The notes beneath the pieces are model-generated. The model had not been told where the DNA came from. It saw only the letters and a list, made by a program, of their open reading frames with translations, and did no database searches. The translations under genes and the position numbers were made by a program. From assembly GCF_008122505.1 (NCBI RefSeq), contig NZ_VSSB01000001.1, positions 186,001 through 250,000 on the forward strand: 64,000 nucleotides of DNA, read 5' to 3'. How positions within the stretch are numbered: position 1 is the stretch's first letter; each line of letters begins with the position of its first letter. This stretch comes from Agromyces mariniharenae. GTDB taxonomy: Bacteria; Actinomycetota; Actinomycetes; Actinomycetales; Microbacteriaceae. Below, in pieces: positions 53,058 to 61,909 of this stretch.

Positions 53058-54347
53058 TCACTCGGGTGGAGCGGTGGGGGCGGGGAGGATCTCGATGATC
53101 GTATCGTCTCCGAGGTCGAGGCGGGTGCCCGGTGCGACCACGATGGACTCGCCCGCGCGCATGCGGCGCACACCCGCCGCACTCCGCACGATCGTGCCGT
53201 TCGTGGAGCGCAGGTCGGTCGCCACGACGCGGGTCCCCTCGACGCGCAGCTCGAGGTGCGTGCCCGACACCACGGCGCGCGGCGACGCGACGGTGACGAG
53301 CTCGGGGACGACGCCTCGAGGATCGGGGACGCGCGGCGCGTGCGGCCGTCGGCCGATGAGCACCGGGCCCGTGACCGGGCGCGGCTCGCCGGTGCCGATG
53401 CGGAACGCGGGCGCGCCGGGCGCCGCGCGCGGCTCGACGGATGCCGCGGCGGGGGGCTCGACCGATGCCACGACGTGGGCTTCGGCCGCGCGGTCGTGCT
53501 CGGCGGGGCCGTCGTGTCCGGTCGGCGCGTCCCGGTCGGCCGTCGGCGGTTCAGGCGGTACCGGGATGCTCGCCGGCTCCAACCGCAGGCCCGCGCCGAG
53601 CACGCGCGGCTCGAGACCGGCGAGGTCCTGGTCGGGCGACGGGGACGGCGTCGCCGCCGGAGCGATGGCGCGGATGCGGGACGTGGGCGGCGAGGCGAGG
53701 TCGAACTGGGGCTCCCGCAGGGAGCTCGTCGTGCGGACGGTGTCGGCGACGGCGTGCTCGTCGGCGGTGTCGTCCTGGCGGGTGCGCACCGTGTCGGGAT
53801 CGTGCGGACGCGGCAGGAGCACCGTGTCGGCGTCGGCGACCGCGGCATCGGGTCGGCGGGGCGGCTGCGGCGCCGCCGACCACTCGACGGCGGACGCGCG
53901 GAAGCCGGCGCGCGCATGCCCCACCGCGTCGCCCGACTCGCCGAGGCGGTCGAGGGGCGCGTCGACCCCGGTGACGCGCAGCGCGATCACGGAGCCGAAG
54001 TCCGCCAGGTGCCACGGGCGGATGCCGCGGGCATCGAAACGCCGAGTGCCGCCGGGCGACGTGAGGTCGACCACCGCGTCGCCGCGCACCACGGCGGTCA
54101 CCTCGTCGGTGCCGGGGCCGGGCCACCACACGATGGCGAACGACTCGACGGCGCCGGCACCGCCGAGCGGGATCGTGCCGACGAGCGCCTCGACGGTCAC
54201 CGCGTCGTCGGCGGCCGCGGCGGCGAGCGCCGACGTGGTCGCGTCGGGCGAGGGCGCGGCGATGGCGACGATGAAGCGGTGGCCGACCACGACGTCCCAC
54301 GCGGGTGCACCGGGCACCGCCGCGCTCGTGACGGTTCCCGCGACCAT
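53058..54347 (-). CDS. FHA-domain protein
   Basis: 429 residues. An N-terminal region of about 130 residues, beta-rich with AWDVVVGHRFIVAI and GSVIALRV, of unknown fold; a long Pro/Asp/Ala disordered linker (about 140-330) with threonines that could be kinase sites (ADADTVLLP, PDTVRT, ADTVRTT); and a C-terminal FHA domain at about 335-425 (VLIGRRPHAP, SGTHLELRV, STNGTIV). ATG start with CAGACT 7 nt upstream. First gene of the cluster; 45 nt downstream of the aldehyde dehydrogenase on the same strand. Confidence 0.87.
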   Translation of the reverse strand: MVAGTVTSAAVPGAPAWDVVVGHRFIVAIAAPSPDATTSALAAAAADDAVTVEALVGTIPLGGAGAVESFAIVWWPGPGTDEVTAVVRGDAVVDLTSPGGTRRFDARGIRPWHLADFGSVIALRVTGVDAPLDRLGESGDAVGHARAGFRASAVEWSAAPQPPRRPDAAVADADTVLLPRPHDPDTVRTRQDDTADEHAVADTVRTTSSLREPQFDLASPPTSRIRAIAPAATPSPSPDQDLAGLEPRVLGAGLRLEPASIPVPPEPPTADRDAPTGHDGPAEHDRAAEAHVVASVEPPAAASVEPRAAPGAPAFRIGTGEPRPVTGPVLIGRRPHAPRVPDPRGVVPELVTVASPRAVVSGTHLELRVEGTRVVATDLRSTNGTIVRSAAGVRRMRAGESIVVAPGTRLDLGDDTIIEILPAPTAPPE

Positions 54348-54354
54348 GTCGAAC

Positions 54355-54360
54355 AGTCTG
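54355..54360 (-). promoter_or_regulatory. -10 box of the FHA gene (cluster promoter)
   Basis: CAGACT on the minus strand, 7 nt before the FHA ATG: probable leaderless promoter of the FHA-PP2C-kinase cluster. Confidence 0.45.
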
Positions 54361-54392
54361 GCACCGCCGCGAGCGCGAACGCGTGCGCGATG

Positions 54393-55844
54393 TCAGCCGA
54401 TGTGGCTCATCACGTGCTTGATGCGCGTGTAGTCCTCGAAGCCGTAGTTGGAGAGGTCCTTGCCGTAGCCCGAGTGCTTGAAGCCGCCGTGCGGCATGTC
54501 GGACACGAACGGGATGTGCGCGTTGATCCAGACGCAGCCGAAGTCGAGGTGCTTCGCGAACCGCATCGCCCGCGTGTGGTCGCCGGTCCAGACGGATGCC
54601 GCGAGCGCGTAGTCGACGCCGTTGGCCATGGCGAGCGCATCGGCGTCGTCGCGGAACGACTGCACGGTGAGCACCGGGCCGAAGATCTCGCGCTGCACGG
54701 CCTCGTCGTCCTGGCGGAGCCCGGTCACGACGGTCGCCTCCCAGAAGTAGCCGCGGTCGCCCTGGCGGCGGCCGCCGAGGGCGACGTCTGCGTGGACCGG
54801 CAGGCGGTCGATGAAGCCCGACACGTGCGCGAGCTGGTTCGCGTTGTTGAGCGGGCCGAAGAGGACGCCGTCCTCGCGCGGGCCGCCCGTGCGGGCGTTG
54901 GCCGAGGCCTCGGCCACGAGCGCGGCGACGAACGCGTCGTGCACGGACTCGTGGACGATGACCCGCGTCGCGGCCGTGCAGTCCTGGCCGGCGTTGAAGT
55001 ACGCGGCGGTGACGATGCCGGCCGCGGCGGCCTGCAGGTCGGTGTCGGGGAAGACGATCGCGGGCGCCTTGCCGCCGAGCTCGAGGTGCACCCGCTTGAG
55101 GTCGGATGCCGCAGCGCGCGCGACCTCCATGCCGGCGCGGACCGAGCCCGTGATCGCGACCATCTGCGGCGTGGGGTGCTCGAGGAGCGCGGCACCCGTG
55201 CCGCGGTCGCCGGTGACGACGTTGAGCACGCCGGCGGGCAGGAACTCGGCCGCGACCTCGGCGAGCTTCAGCGTCGAGAGGGGCGTCGTGTCCGACGGCT
55301 TCAGCACGACCGTGTTGCCGGCGGCGATGGCCGGTGCGACCTTCCAGACGGCCATGTTCAGCGGGTAGTTCCACGGCGTGACCTGGCCGATGACGCCGAT
55401 CGGCTCCCGGCGCACGAACGAGGTGTGGCCGGCGAGGTACTCGGCGGCCGACCGGCCCTCGAGGTTGCGGGCGGCGCCCGCGAAGAACCGGAGCTGGTCG
55501 ACCGACTGCAGGATCTCGTCGGCGACGAGCGAGGCGCGCGGCTTGCCCGTGTCCTGCGACTCGAGGTCGGCGAACTCGTCGGCGCGCGACTCCATCGCGT
55601 CGGCGATGCGGAAGAGCGCGAGCTGGCGCTGGGCCGGGGTGGTCTCCCCCCACGTCTCGAACGCGTCGGACGCCGCGCGGTAGGCGAGGTCGAGGTCGCC
55701 CGCGGTGGAGATGGGCGCGGAGCCGTAGACCTCCTCGGTCGCCGGGTCGACGAGGTCGAGCGCGTCGTCGCCCTGCGACTCCACGTACTCGCCGCCGACG
55801 AAGTTCCGGAGGGTGCCGGTGCTGAGGAGGGTGCCGCTGCTCAT
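54393..55844 (-). CDS. Aminobutyraldehyde dehydrogenase (PatD/PuuC-like)
   Basis: NAD(P)-dependent oxidation of 4-aminobutanal to GABA, inferred from family likeness and neighbours. 483 residues; catalytic Cys 289 in YFNAGQDCTAATRV, Glu 255 in HLELGGKAP, Asn 159 in VTPWNYPLNMA. FNAGQDCTA is typical of PatD. Divergent from the Lrp gene across a 191-bp region carrying a phased GAA array and TATCAT at 55925-55920. GABA formed here would go to gabT at 30 kb. Confidence 0.88.
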   Translation of the reverse strand: MSSGTLLSTGTLRNFVGGEYVESQGDDALDLVDPATEEVYGSAPISTAGDLDLAYRAASDAFETWGETTPAQRQLALFRIADAMESRADEFADLESQDTGKPRASLVADEILQSVDQLRFFAGAARNLEGRSAAEYLAGHTSFVRREPIGVIGQVTPWNYPLNMAVWKVAPAIAAGNTVVLKPSDTTPLSTLKLAEVAAEFLPAGVLNVVTGDRGTGAALLEHPTPQMVAITGSVRAGMEVARAAASDLKRVHLELGGKAPAIVFPDTDLQAAAAGIVTAAYFNAGQDCTAATRVIVHESVHDAFVAALVAEASANARTGGPREDGVLFGPLNNANQLAHVSGFIDRLPVHADVALGGRRQGDRGYFWEATVVTGLRQDDEAVQREIFGPVLTVQSFRDDADALAMANGVDYALAASVWTGDHTRAMRFAKHLDFGCVWINAHIPFVSDMPHGGFKHSGYGKDLSNYGFEDYTRIKHVMSHIG

Positions 55845-55919
55845 GGATGTCGATCCTCGGATGTGATGGCGTCGGCGCGGCGCGCGCGCCCGCGGCGCCG
55901 GACCGGCGCCGTGGCGCCC

Positions 55920-55925
55920 ATGATA
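55920..55925 (-). promoter_or_regulatory. -10 box of the aldehyde dehydrogenase gene
   Basis: TATCAT on the minus strand, 75 nt before the ATG. Confidence 0.45.
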
Positions 55926-55938
55926 GGCGCGATCCGTG

Positions 55939-55998
55939 GTGAAACGCGAGTGAATGCATAGGAATCAGTTGTGAAATGGGTGGAAATCGACGGAATCG
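55939..55998. promoter_or_regulatory. Helically phased GAA array (Lrp binding region candidate)
   Basis: Six GAA tracts start at 55941, 55952, 55962, 55973, 55983 and 55993, that is 11, 10, 11, 10 and 10 bp apart. Their contexts are GTGAAA, GTGAAT, GGAATC, GTGAAA, TGGAAA, GGAATC. This is one helical turn each, on the same face, between the divergent dehydrogenase and Lrp genes. Such arrays suit wrapping of DNA round an Lrp octamer. Confidence 0.65.
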
Positions 55999-55999
55999 C

Positions 56000-56028
56000 T
56001 TGCTTGCGGCATCCGCCACTGACACAAT
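56000..56028 (+). promoter_or_regulatory. lrp-type regulator promoter
   Basis: TTGCTT (56000-56005), exactly 17 nt, CACAAT (56023-56028), then 7 nt to the ATG at 56036. The phased GAA array ends just upstream of this -35. Confidence 0.55.
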
Positions 56029-56035
56029 CGGTCGC

Positions 56036-56518
56036 ATGACGAACGCCCCGCGCTCCGCCTCGTCGCGCCCGGTGCACCTCGACGACGTCTCGAAGGCGAT
56101 CATCGAGCAGCTCCAGGTCGACGGCCGGCGCTCCTATGCCGACATCGGCAAGGCCGTCGGCCTCTCCGAGGCGGCGGTCAGACAGCGCGTGCAGCGGCTC
56201 ACCGAGTCGGGCGTGATGCAGATCGTCGCCGTGACCGACCCGATGCAGCTCGGCTTCACGCGGCAGGCGATGATCGGCATCCGTGCCGGCGGGGACACCC
56301 GCGAGCTCGCGGAGCGACTCGCGGAGATCCCCGAGCTCGACTACGTCGTGCTCACGGCGGGGAGCTTCGACCTCATGGCCGAGGTCGTGTGCGAGAACGA
56401 CGAGGAGCTCATCAACCTCCTCAACTCGCGCATCCGCAACCTGCCCGGCGTGCACAGCACCGAGACGTTCGTCTACCTGAAACTGCAGAAGCAGTTCTAC
56501 AACTGGGGCACCCGCTGA
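56036..56518 (+). CDS. Lrp/AsnC-family transcriptional regulator
   Basis: 160 residues. N-terminal winged-type helix-turn-helix (LDDVSKAIIEQLQVDGRRSYADIGKAVGLSEAAVRQRVQRL, about 15-55) and C-terminal RAM effector domain (FTRQAMIGIRAGGD to the end, with AGSFDLMAEVVCENDEEL). Divergent from the aldehyde dehydrogenase and 27 nt upstream of the aminotransferase, so it most likely controls polyamine/GABA catabolism in response to an amino acid or amine. ATG chosen for the promoter spacing. Confidence 0.92.
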   Translation: MTNAPRSASSRPVHLDDVSKAIIEQLQVDGRRSYADIGKAVGLSEAAVRQRVQRLTESGVMQIVAVTDPMQLGFTRQAMIGIRAGGDTRELAERLAEIPELDYVVLTAGSFDLMAEVVCENDEELINLLNSRIRNLPGVHSTETFVYLKLQKQFYNWGTR

Positions 56519-56545
56519 CCGCGGGCCGCCCGGAAGGAGATCCCG

Positions 56546-58018
56546 ATGACCACCATCGACGCAGCGACGAGCCTCGGCTCGTCCGGCTTCGACGACGCCG
56601 CACTGCAGCAGAAGGCGAAGGACCACCTCTGGATGCACTTCGCGCGGCAGTCCACGATGGAGGAGAACGGCGTCCCCATCATCACGCGCGGCGAGGGCCA
56701 TCACATCTACGACATCCACGGTCGTGAGTACTTCGACGGCCTCTCGGGCCTCTTCGTCGTCAACGCCGGCCACGGGCGCCGCCGCCTCGCGGAGGTCGCC
56801 GCGAAGCAGGCGCAGGAGCTCGCGTTCTTCCCGATCTGGTCGTACGCCCACCCCTCTGCGATCGAGCTCGCCGACCGGCTCGCCGATTACGCGCCGGGCG
56901 ACCTCAACCGCGTGTTCTTCTCCACGGGCGGCGGCGAGGCCGTCGAGACCGCCTTCAAGCTGGCGAAGTACTACTGGAAGCTGAAGGGCCAGCCCACGAA
57001 GCACAAGGTCATCTCGCGTGCGGTCGCCTACCACGGCACCCCGCAGGGCGCGCTCGCCATCACGGGCATCCCGGCGATGAAGCAGATGTTCGAGCCGCTC
57101 ACCCCCGGCGGCTTCCGCGTGCCCAACACGAACTTCTATCGCGCGGCCGACGTCGGCGCGCCCGCCGACGACCTCGAGGCGTTCGGCGTCTGGGCGGCGA
57201 ACCGCATCGAGGAGATGATCCTCTTCGAGGGCCCCGAGACCGTCGCCGCCGTCTTCCTCGAGCCGGTGCAGAACTCGGGCGGCTGCTTCCCACCGCCTCC
57301 CGGGTACTTCCAGCGCGTGCGCGAGATCTGCGACCAGTACGACGTGCTGCTCGTGAGCGACGAGGTCATCTGCGCATTCGGCCGGATCGGCCACATGTTC
57401 GCCTGCGACGCCTACGGCTACGTGCCCGACATGATCACCTGCGCCAAGGGCATGACCTCGGGCTACTCCCCCATCGGCGCGACGATCGTGTCGGAGAAGA
57501 TCTACGAGCCGTTCTCGAAGGGCACGACGAGCTTCTACCACGGGTACACCTTCGGCGGACACCCGGTGTCCGCGGCCGTCGCACTCGCGAACCTCGACAT
57601 CTTCGAGGAGGAGCGCCTCAACGAGCGCGTGCGCGAGAACTCCCCGCTGTTCCGGGCCGAGCTCGAGAAGCTCCTCGACCTGCCGATCGTCGGCGACGTG
57701 CGCGGCGACGGGTACTTCTTCGGCATCGAACTCGTGAAGGACAAGGCCACCCGCGAGACGTTCAACGACGAGGAGTCCGAGCACCTGCTGCGCGGGTTCC
57801 TGTCGAAGGCCCTCTTCGACGCCGGGCTGTACTGCCGTGCCGACGACCGTGGCGACCCCGTGATCCAGCTCGCGCCGCCGCTCACGATCGGCGTGCCGGA
57901 GTTCCAGGAGATCGAGCAGACGCTGCGCTCGGTGCTCACCGAGGCGTCCAACCGAGCGGAGGACTTCAAGGGTCACCAGCACGGCGGAGAGCACCTCCTC
58001 GTGCCCGCGCGCGTCTGA
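56546..58018 (+). CDS. Class III aminotransferase, putrescine/omega-amine type
   Basis: 490 residues. PLP Lys 301 in CAKGMTSGYSPIGA, Asp in SDEVICAFGRIG, FSTGGGEAVETAFKLA and YHGTPQGALAITG; these resemble SpuC-like putrescine/pyruvate and omega-amino acid aminotransferases rather than GabT. AAGGAG 5 nt before the ATG. TGATG overlap with the FAD oxidase gene. Likely forms 4-aminobutanal from putrescine, but substrate is inferred from context. Confidence 0.88.
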   Translation: MTTIDAATSLGSSGFDDAALQQKAKDHLWMHFARQSTMEENGVPIITRGEGHHIYDIHGREYFDGLSGLFVVNAGHGRRRLAEVAAKQAQELAFFPIWSYAHPSAIELADRLADYAPGDLNRVFFSTGGGEAVETAFKLAKYYWKLKGQPTKHKVISRAVAYHGTPQGALAITGIPAMKQMFEPLTPGGFRVPNTNFYRAADVGAPADDLEAFGVWAANRIEEMILFEGPETVAAVFLEPVQNSGGCFPPPPGYFQRVREICDQYDVLLVSDEVICAFGRIGHMFACDAYGYVPDMITCAKGMTSGYSPIGATIVSEKIYEPFSKGTTSFYHGYTFGGHPVSAAVALANLDIFEEERLNERVRENSPLFRAELEKLLDLPIVGDVRGDGYFFGIELVKDKATRETFNDEESEHLLRGFLSKALFDAGLYCRADDRGDPVIQLAPPLTIGVPEFQEIEQTLRSVLTEASNRAEDFKGHQHGGEHLLVPARV

Positions 58019-59463
58019 TGGCGAGCCTGCACCGCGCCACCGACGGCACGGCTGCCGGCTACCGCCGGGCGAGCTTCTGGCTCGACGACCTCGTGACGAC
58101 GGGGCGCGACGATCTCACGCCGCGCCCCGCCCTCACGGCCGACGCCCGCTTCGACGTGTGCATCGTCGGCGGCGGGCTCACCGCCCTCTGGACGGCGTAC
58201 TCCCTCGCGAAGGCCGACCCCGACCTGCGCATCGCCGTGCTCGAGCGCGAGATCTCGGGATTCGGGGCGTCGGGCCGCAACGGTGGCTGGTGCTCCGCCC
58301 TCTTCCCGCGCTCCCCCGGCTCGCTCGAACGACGGCACGGGTTCGACGCTGCCGTCGCGATGCGGCGCGCCATGGTCGACACCGTCGACGAGGTGGGCCG
58401 GGTCGCCGCCCTGGAGGGGATCGACTGCGACTACGAGCGCGGCGGCACGGTCGTGTTCGCGCGCAACGACGTGCAGCGCGAGTTCGCTCGCGCCGACGTG
58501 GCGGAGGCGCGGCAGTACGGCGTCGATCGCACCGAGTACTGGGACGAGCGCACCGTCGGGGCGCGCTTCGGCGCGACCGGCCGCGACGGCCGGACTCCGG
58601 CCGCCGTGTTCGATCCCGCGTGCGCGAGCGTGCACCCGGCCAAGCTCGTCCGCGGGCTGGCCCGAGTGGTCGAGGCGATGGGCGTCTCGCTCTTCGAGCG
58701 CACCGAGGTGCGGGACTGGGCCGCCGGAACGGTGCGGTTCCGCTCGGTGGACACGGGGTTCGAGGGCCGGGTGTCGGCCCGGCACGTGATCGTCGCCCTC
58801 GAGGGCTACGGTTCGCAGCTGCCGCGCGTGCGCAGACGGGTCATGCCGCTGTACTCGCTCATGATCGCCACCGAGCCGCTCGACGACGACGTGTGGGACG
58901 CGATCGGCGTCGACCACGGGCAGACGTTCAGCGACTACCGGCACCTGCTGATCTACGGACAGCGCACCGCCGACAACCGGTTCGCGTTCGGCGGACGCGG
59001 GGCCCGCTACCACTGGGGCAGCAGCGTCGACCCGTCGTACGAGCGCGTCGACGACGTGTTCGAGCACCTGCAGGATGCACTGCGCGACCTGTTCCCGGCC
59101 GTCGGGAACGCCCGGATCACGCATCGGTGGGGCGGTCCCCTCGGCATCGCGCGCGACTGGCACGCCACCGCGAGCTACAACCCGCGGACGGGCGTCGGCT
59201 TCGCGGGCGGCTACGTGGGCGATGGGCTCTCGACCACCAACCTCGCCGGCCGCACGCTCGCCGACCTGGTGCTCGGCCGAGAGACCGAGCTGACGACGCT
59301 GCCGTGGACGAATCACCGCTCGCCGCTCTGGGAGCCCGAGCCGCTGCGCTTCGCCGGGGCCAACCTCGGCATCCTCGGCATGCAGTTCGCCGACCTGGAG
59401 GAGCGCATCACGAGGCGTCCATCGCTCGCCGCTCGCCTGATCGCGCCGCTCGTCGGCCACTGA
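58018..59463 (+). CDS. FAD-dependent amine oxidoreductase (PuuB-like)
   Basis: 481 residues of the DAO family. FAD-binding Rossmann motif DVCIVGGGLTALWTAYSLA (46-64) with the ribose-binding Glu in VLERE; then GRNGGWCSALFP, and C-terminal GYVGDGLSTTNLAGRTLADL. Such proteins include gamma-glutamylputrescine oxidase; no glutamylputrescine synthetase is seen here, so it may oxidise a free amine or N-alkyl amino acid. Starts by overlap with the aminotransferase stop. Convergent with the DUF4192 gene. Confidence 0.85.
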   Translation: MASLHRATDGTAAGYRRASFWLDDLVTTGRDDLTPRPALTADARFDVCIVGGGLTALWTAYSLAKADPDLRIAVLEREISGFGASGRNGGWCSALFPRSPGSLERRHGFDAAVAMRRAMVDTVDEVGRVAALEGIDCDYERGGTVVFARNDVQREFARADVAEARQYGVDRTEYWDERTVGARFGATGRDGRTPAAVFDPACASVHPAKLVRGLARVVEAMGVSLFERTEVRDWAAGTVRFRSVDTGFEGRVSARHVIVALEGYGSQLPRVRRRVMPLYSLMIATEPLDDDVWDAIGVDHGQTFSDYRHLLIYGQRTADNRFAFGGRGARYHWGSSVDPSYERVDDVFEHLQDALRDLFPAVGNARITHRWGGPLGIARDWHATASYNPRTGVGFAGGYVGDGLSTTNLAGRTLADLVLGRETELTTLPWTNHRSPLWEPEPLRFAGANLGILGMQFADLEERITRRPSLAARLIAPLVGH

Positions 59464-59471
59464 TCCCGGAC

Positions 59472-60659
59472 TCACGGCCGGCGACGGCTCGATGAGCGCG
59501 GGTCCACGAACGCCCACTCGGGCAGGGCGCCGCTGCCGATGAACGCCGACAGCAGCGTGGCCATGGAGTGGCCCGGCGAGGCCTCGACGGCCAGGTCGAT
59601 GAGGGCGCCGGCCGCGGAACCGCGGCCGAGCGACCATGCGAGCCAGGCCGCGATGCACAACGGGGCGACGTGGAGGTCGCCTGGGGCGTTCGCCGCCGCG
59701 ATGCGGGACACCTCGAGTGCGCGCTCGACACGGCCCGGGTCGGGCCGAACGGTGGACCGTCCGAGCAGCAGCCGGCCGAGCAGCTCCGACACCTCGCCCT
59801 CGGCCCCGTCGGTGAGCTCGCGCCGCACCAGCTCGTCGACGGTCTCGCCGGTTCGCTCTGCGCGCTCCGCGGTCTCGACCGCGTCATCGTGCGCGGCCGC
59901 ACCCACGACCGGCCCGAAGGCGAACTGGAGCATCATGGCGTCGCGGACGGGCGGCCGCTCCGCGAGGTGCAGGAACCAGGCGAGGCGCAACGCGGTGGGC
60001 GACTCGGATGCCGCGCCGGCAGGCGGCTCGTCGAGGAGCGCCTCCACGAGGGCGACCGGGTCGGCGAGGTCGCCGAGGCGGTCCAGTTGCGCCCCGATGC
60101 CCTCGAGTGCGTCGAACGCGGCGAGCTCGGCGGCGATCGCCGCCGAGAGGTCGACGTCGCGCTCGGGCAGTCGTCCGCTCGCGGTCGACGACGCATGGAC
60201 GGGCTCCCGCTCGGGCAGGGCCGCCGCGGCGGGGCTCTCGTCGATCATCGCCAGCGCGTGCCCACCGGCCGGCGTCGCGGGATCGAGCAGCGACCCCCAG
60301 CCGTCGGCGGCTCGGCAGAGCGCGTCGCGCACGTCGAAGCCGGCCTGCTCGGCCCGGCGGACGAGGAGGGCGAGCAGCGCCCGCTCGGGGAGCCCGCGGG
60401 ACCCCTCGAAGGTGCGGTCGGTGTAGGCGATCGGGACCACGGCGTCGACGCCCGGCATCCGGCACAGCGTGCCCACGATCGCCGACACGAGCGACGGACG
60501 GTCGCGAGCGCGGCGCGGGAGGTCGTGGCGCAGCAGTCCGGCCGATCTCGAACCGCGGAACGCGACGCAGACGATCGAGCGCTCGGGCGCGAAGCCGGCG
60601 AGGGCGGGGACGAGCGCGAGCAGGTCGTGGGCCGCAGCGGCTCGGATGATGGTGGTCAT
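59472..60659 (-). CDS. DUF4192 protein
   Basis: 395 residues, starting MTTIIRAAAAHDLLALVPALAGFAPERSIVCVAFRGSR, the hallmark opening of DUF4192 proteins of actinobacteria. Later segments YTDRTFEG and DALCRAADGWGSLLDP fit the family. The C-terminal half is alpha-helical (ALRLAWFLHLAE, CIAAWLAWSLGRGSAAGALIDLAV), resembling tetratricopeptide-type repeats. Function unknown. The ATG at 60657-60659 is used; the frame extends further without family similarity. Confidence 0.85.
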   Translation of the reverse strand: MTTIIRAAAAHDLLALVPALAGFAPERSIVCVAFRGSRSAGLLRHDLPRRARDRPSLVSAIVGTLCRMPGVDAVVPIAYTDRTFEGSRGLPERALLALLVRRAEQAGFDVRDALCRAADGWGSLLDPATPAGGHALAMIDESPAAAALPEREPVHASSTASGRLPERDVDLSAAIAAELAAFDALEGIGAQLDRLGDLADPVALVEALLDEPPAGAASESPTALRLAWFLHLAERPPVRDAMMLQFAFGPVVGAAAHDDAVETAERAERTGETVDELVRRELTDGAEGEVSELLGRLLLGRSTVRPDPGRVERALEVSRIAAANAPGDLHVAPLCIAAWLAWSLGRGSAAGALIDLAVEASPGHSMATLLSAFIGSGALPEWAFVDPRSSSRRRP

Positions 60660-60785
60660 GCCGGCAGCCTGGGGCCCGCGGCATCCGTCGCCCGAGGAGG
60701 ACGGCCGCGATGTGGTGGATGCCGTCCTCGCGCCACCTGCCGAGGACGAGTCCCCAGCGGGTCGCCGCATCGGCGCGTCGGCGCG

Positions 60786-61754
60786 TCAGCGCCCGGCGAA
60801 GAGCTCCGAGACCTCCTCCGCCTCGGCCTCGGTCGGCCGCCACGCGCCGCCCGCCGCCGCGTTCTGGCGGACCTGCTCGGGACGCGTCGCGCCCGCGATC
60901 ACGCTCGCGAGCCCCGGCTGCGCGAGCATCCAGCCGAACGTCGCCTCGAGCATCGTGATGCCCCGCTCCTCCGCGAACGCCCGGTAGCGATCGAGCACGT
61001 CCCACGGCGCGTCGTCGACGATGTGCCGGCGCTGGCGCATGATGCGCGTGTCGGCCGGGTGCTCGTCGCGACGGAACTTGCCCGTCAGCAGGCCGTTCTG
61101 CAACGGGAAGAACGGCAGGAAGCCCAGCCCGAAGTGGCGTGCGGCCGGCAGGACCTCCGCTTCGGCGCCGCGCGAGAGCAGGTTGTACTCGTTCTGCGCC
61201 GACACGAACCGGGCCGCCCCGAGCTCCCGGGCGACGAGCTCCGCCTCGGCGATCTGCCAGCCGCTCAGGTTGGAGTGGCCGACGTAGCGGACCTTGCCCG
61301 CGCGCACGAGGTCGTCGAGGGCCGCGATGGTCTCGTCGATCGGGGTCGCAGGGTCGGGCGTGTGCAGCTGGTAGAGGTCGATCCAGTCGGTCTGCAGGCG
61401 GCGGAGCGAGCCCTCGACCGCGAGCCGGATGTACCGTCGCGAGCCGCGCGCGCCCCATGCGGGCAGCGGCGACGGCAGGGAGGCGTGGCCGAACTTCGTC
61501 GCGATGACGACCTCGTCGCGCCGGCCGCGGAGCGCCTCGCCGAGGAGCGCCTCGCTGAGCCCGTACTCCTTGCCGTAGATGTCGGCCGTGTCGATGAAGT
61601 TGACGCCGGCGTCGAGCGCCGCCTCGACCACCGCGTTCGTGCCGTCCTGGGTCTCGGTCGCGGTTCCGGTGCGTCCGAAGTTGTTGCCGCCGAGGCCGAC
61701 CGCCGAGACGCGGAGCCCCGAACGGCCGAGCGAGCGGTACTCGAGATCGGTCAT
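60786..61754 (-). CDS. Aldo/keto reductase
   Basis: 322 residues, TIM-barrel NADPH reductase. Catalytic tetrad: Asp 55 and Tyr 60 (DTADIYGKE), Lys 87 (ATKFGH), His near 131 (DLYQLH). The GSLRRLQTDWIDLYQLH and IAGATRPEQVRQNA segments are typical of the AKR11/YajO-like branch. Substrate unknown. TAGGCT 6 nt before the ATG: leaderless. Divergent from ogt. Confidence 0.9.
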   Translation of the reverse strand: MTDLEYRSLGRSGLRVSAVGLGGNNFGRTGTATETQDGTNAVVEAALDAGVNFIDTADIYGKEYGLSEALLGEALRGRRDEVVIATKFGHASLPSPLPAWGARGSRRYIRLAVEGSLRRLQTDWIDLYQLHTPDPATPIDETIAALDDLVRAGKVRYVGHSNLSGWQIAEAELVARELGAARFVSAQNEYNLLSRGAEAEVLPAARHFGLGFLPFFPLQNGLLTGKFRRDEHPADTRIMRQRRHIVDDAPWDVLDRYRAFAEERGITMLEATFGWMLAQPGLASVIAGATRPEQVRQNAAAGGAWRPTEAEAEEVSELFAGR

Positions 61755-61760
61755 CCGACC

Positions 61761-61766
61761 AGCCTA
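61761..61766 (-). promoter_or_regulatory. Leaderless -10 box of the aldo/keto reductase gene
   Basis: TAGGCT on the minus strand, 6 nt before the ATG. Confidence 0.65.
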
Positions 61767-61909
61767 GGCGTGCCCTCGCGGGGGTCGCGACCGGGGCGAT
61801 CGGATGCCGCGCCGCCGCACCGCCCGCGGGACTCGTCCTCCCCAGCCGCACGTCCCGGACCTCAGCTCGCGATGTCCGATTCCCGCGAGTCGATGTCGGA
61901 TGCCGCGGC

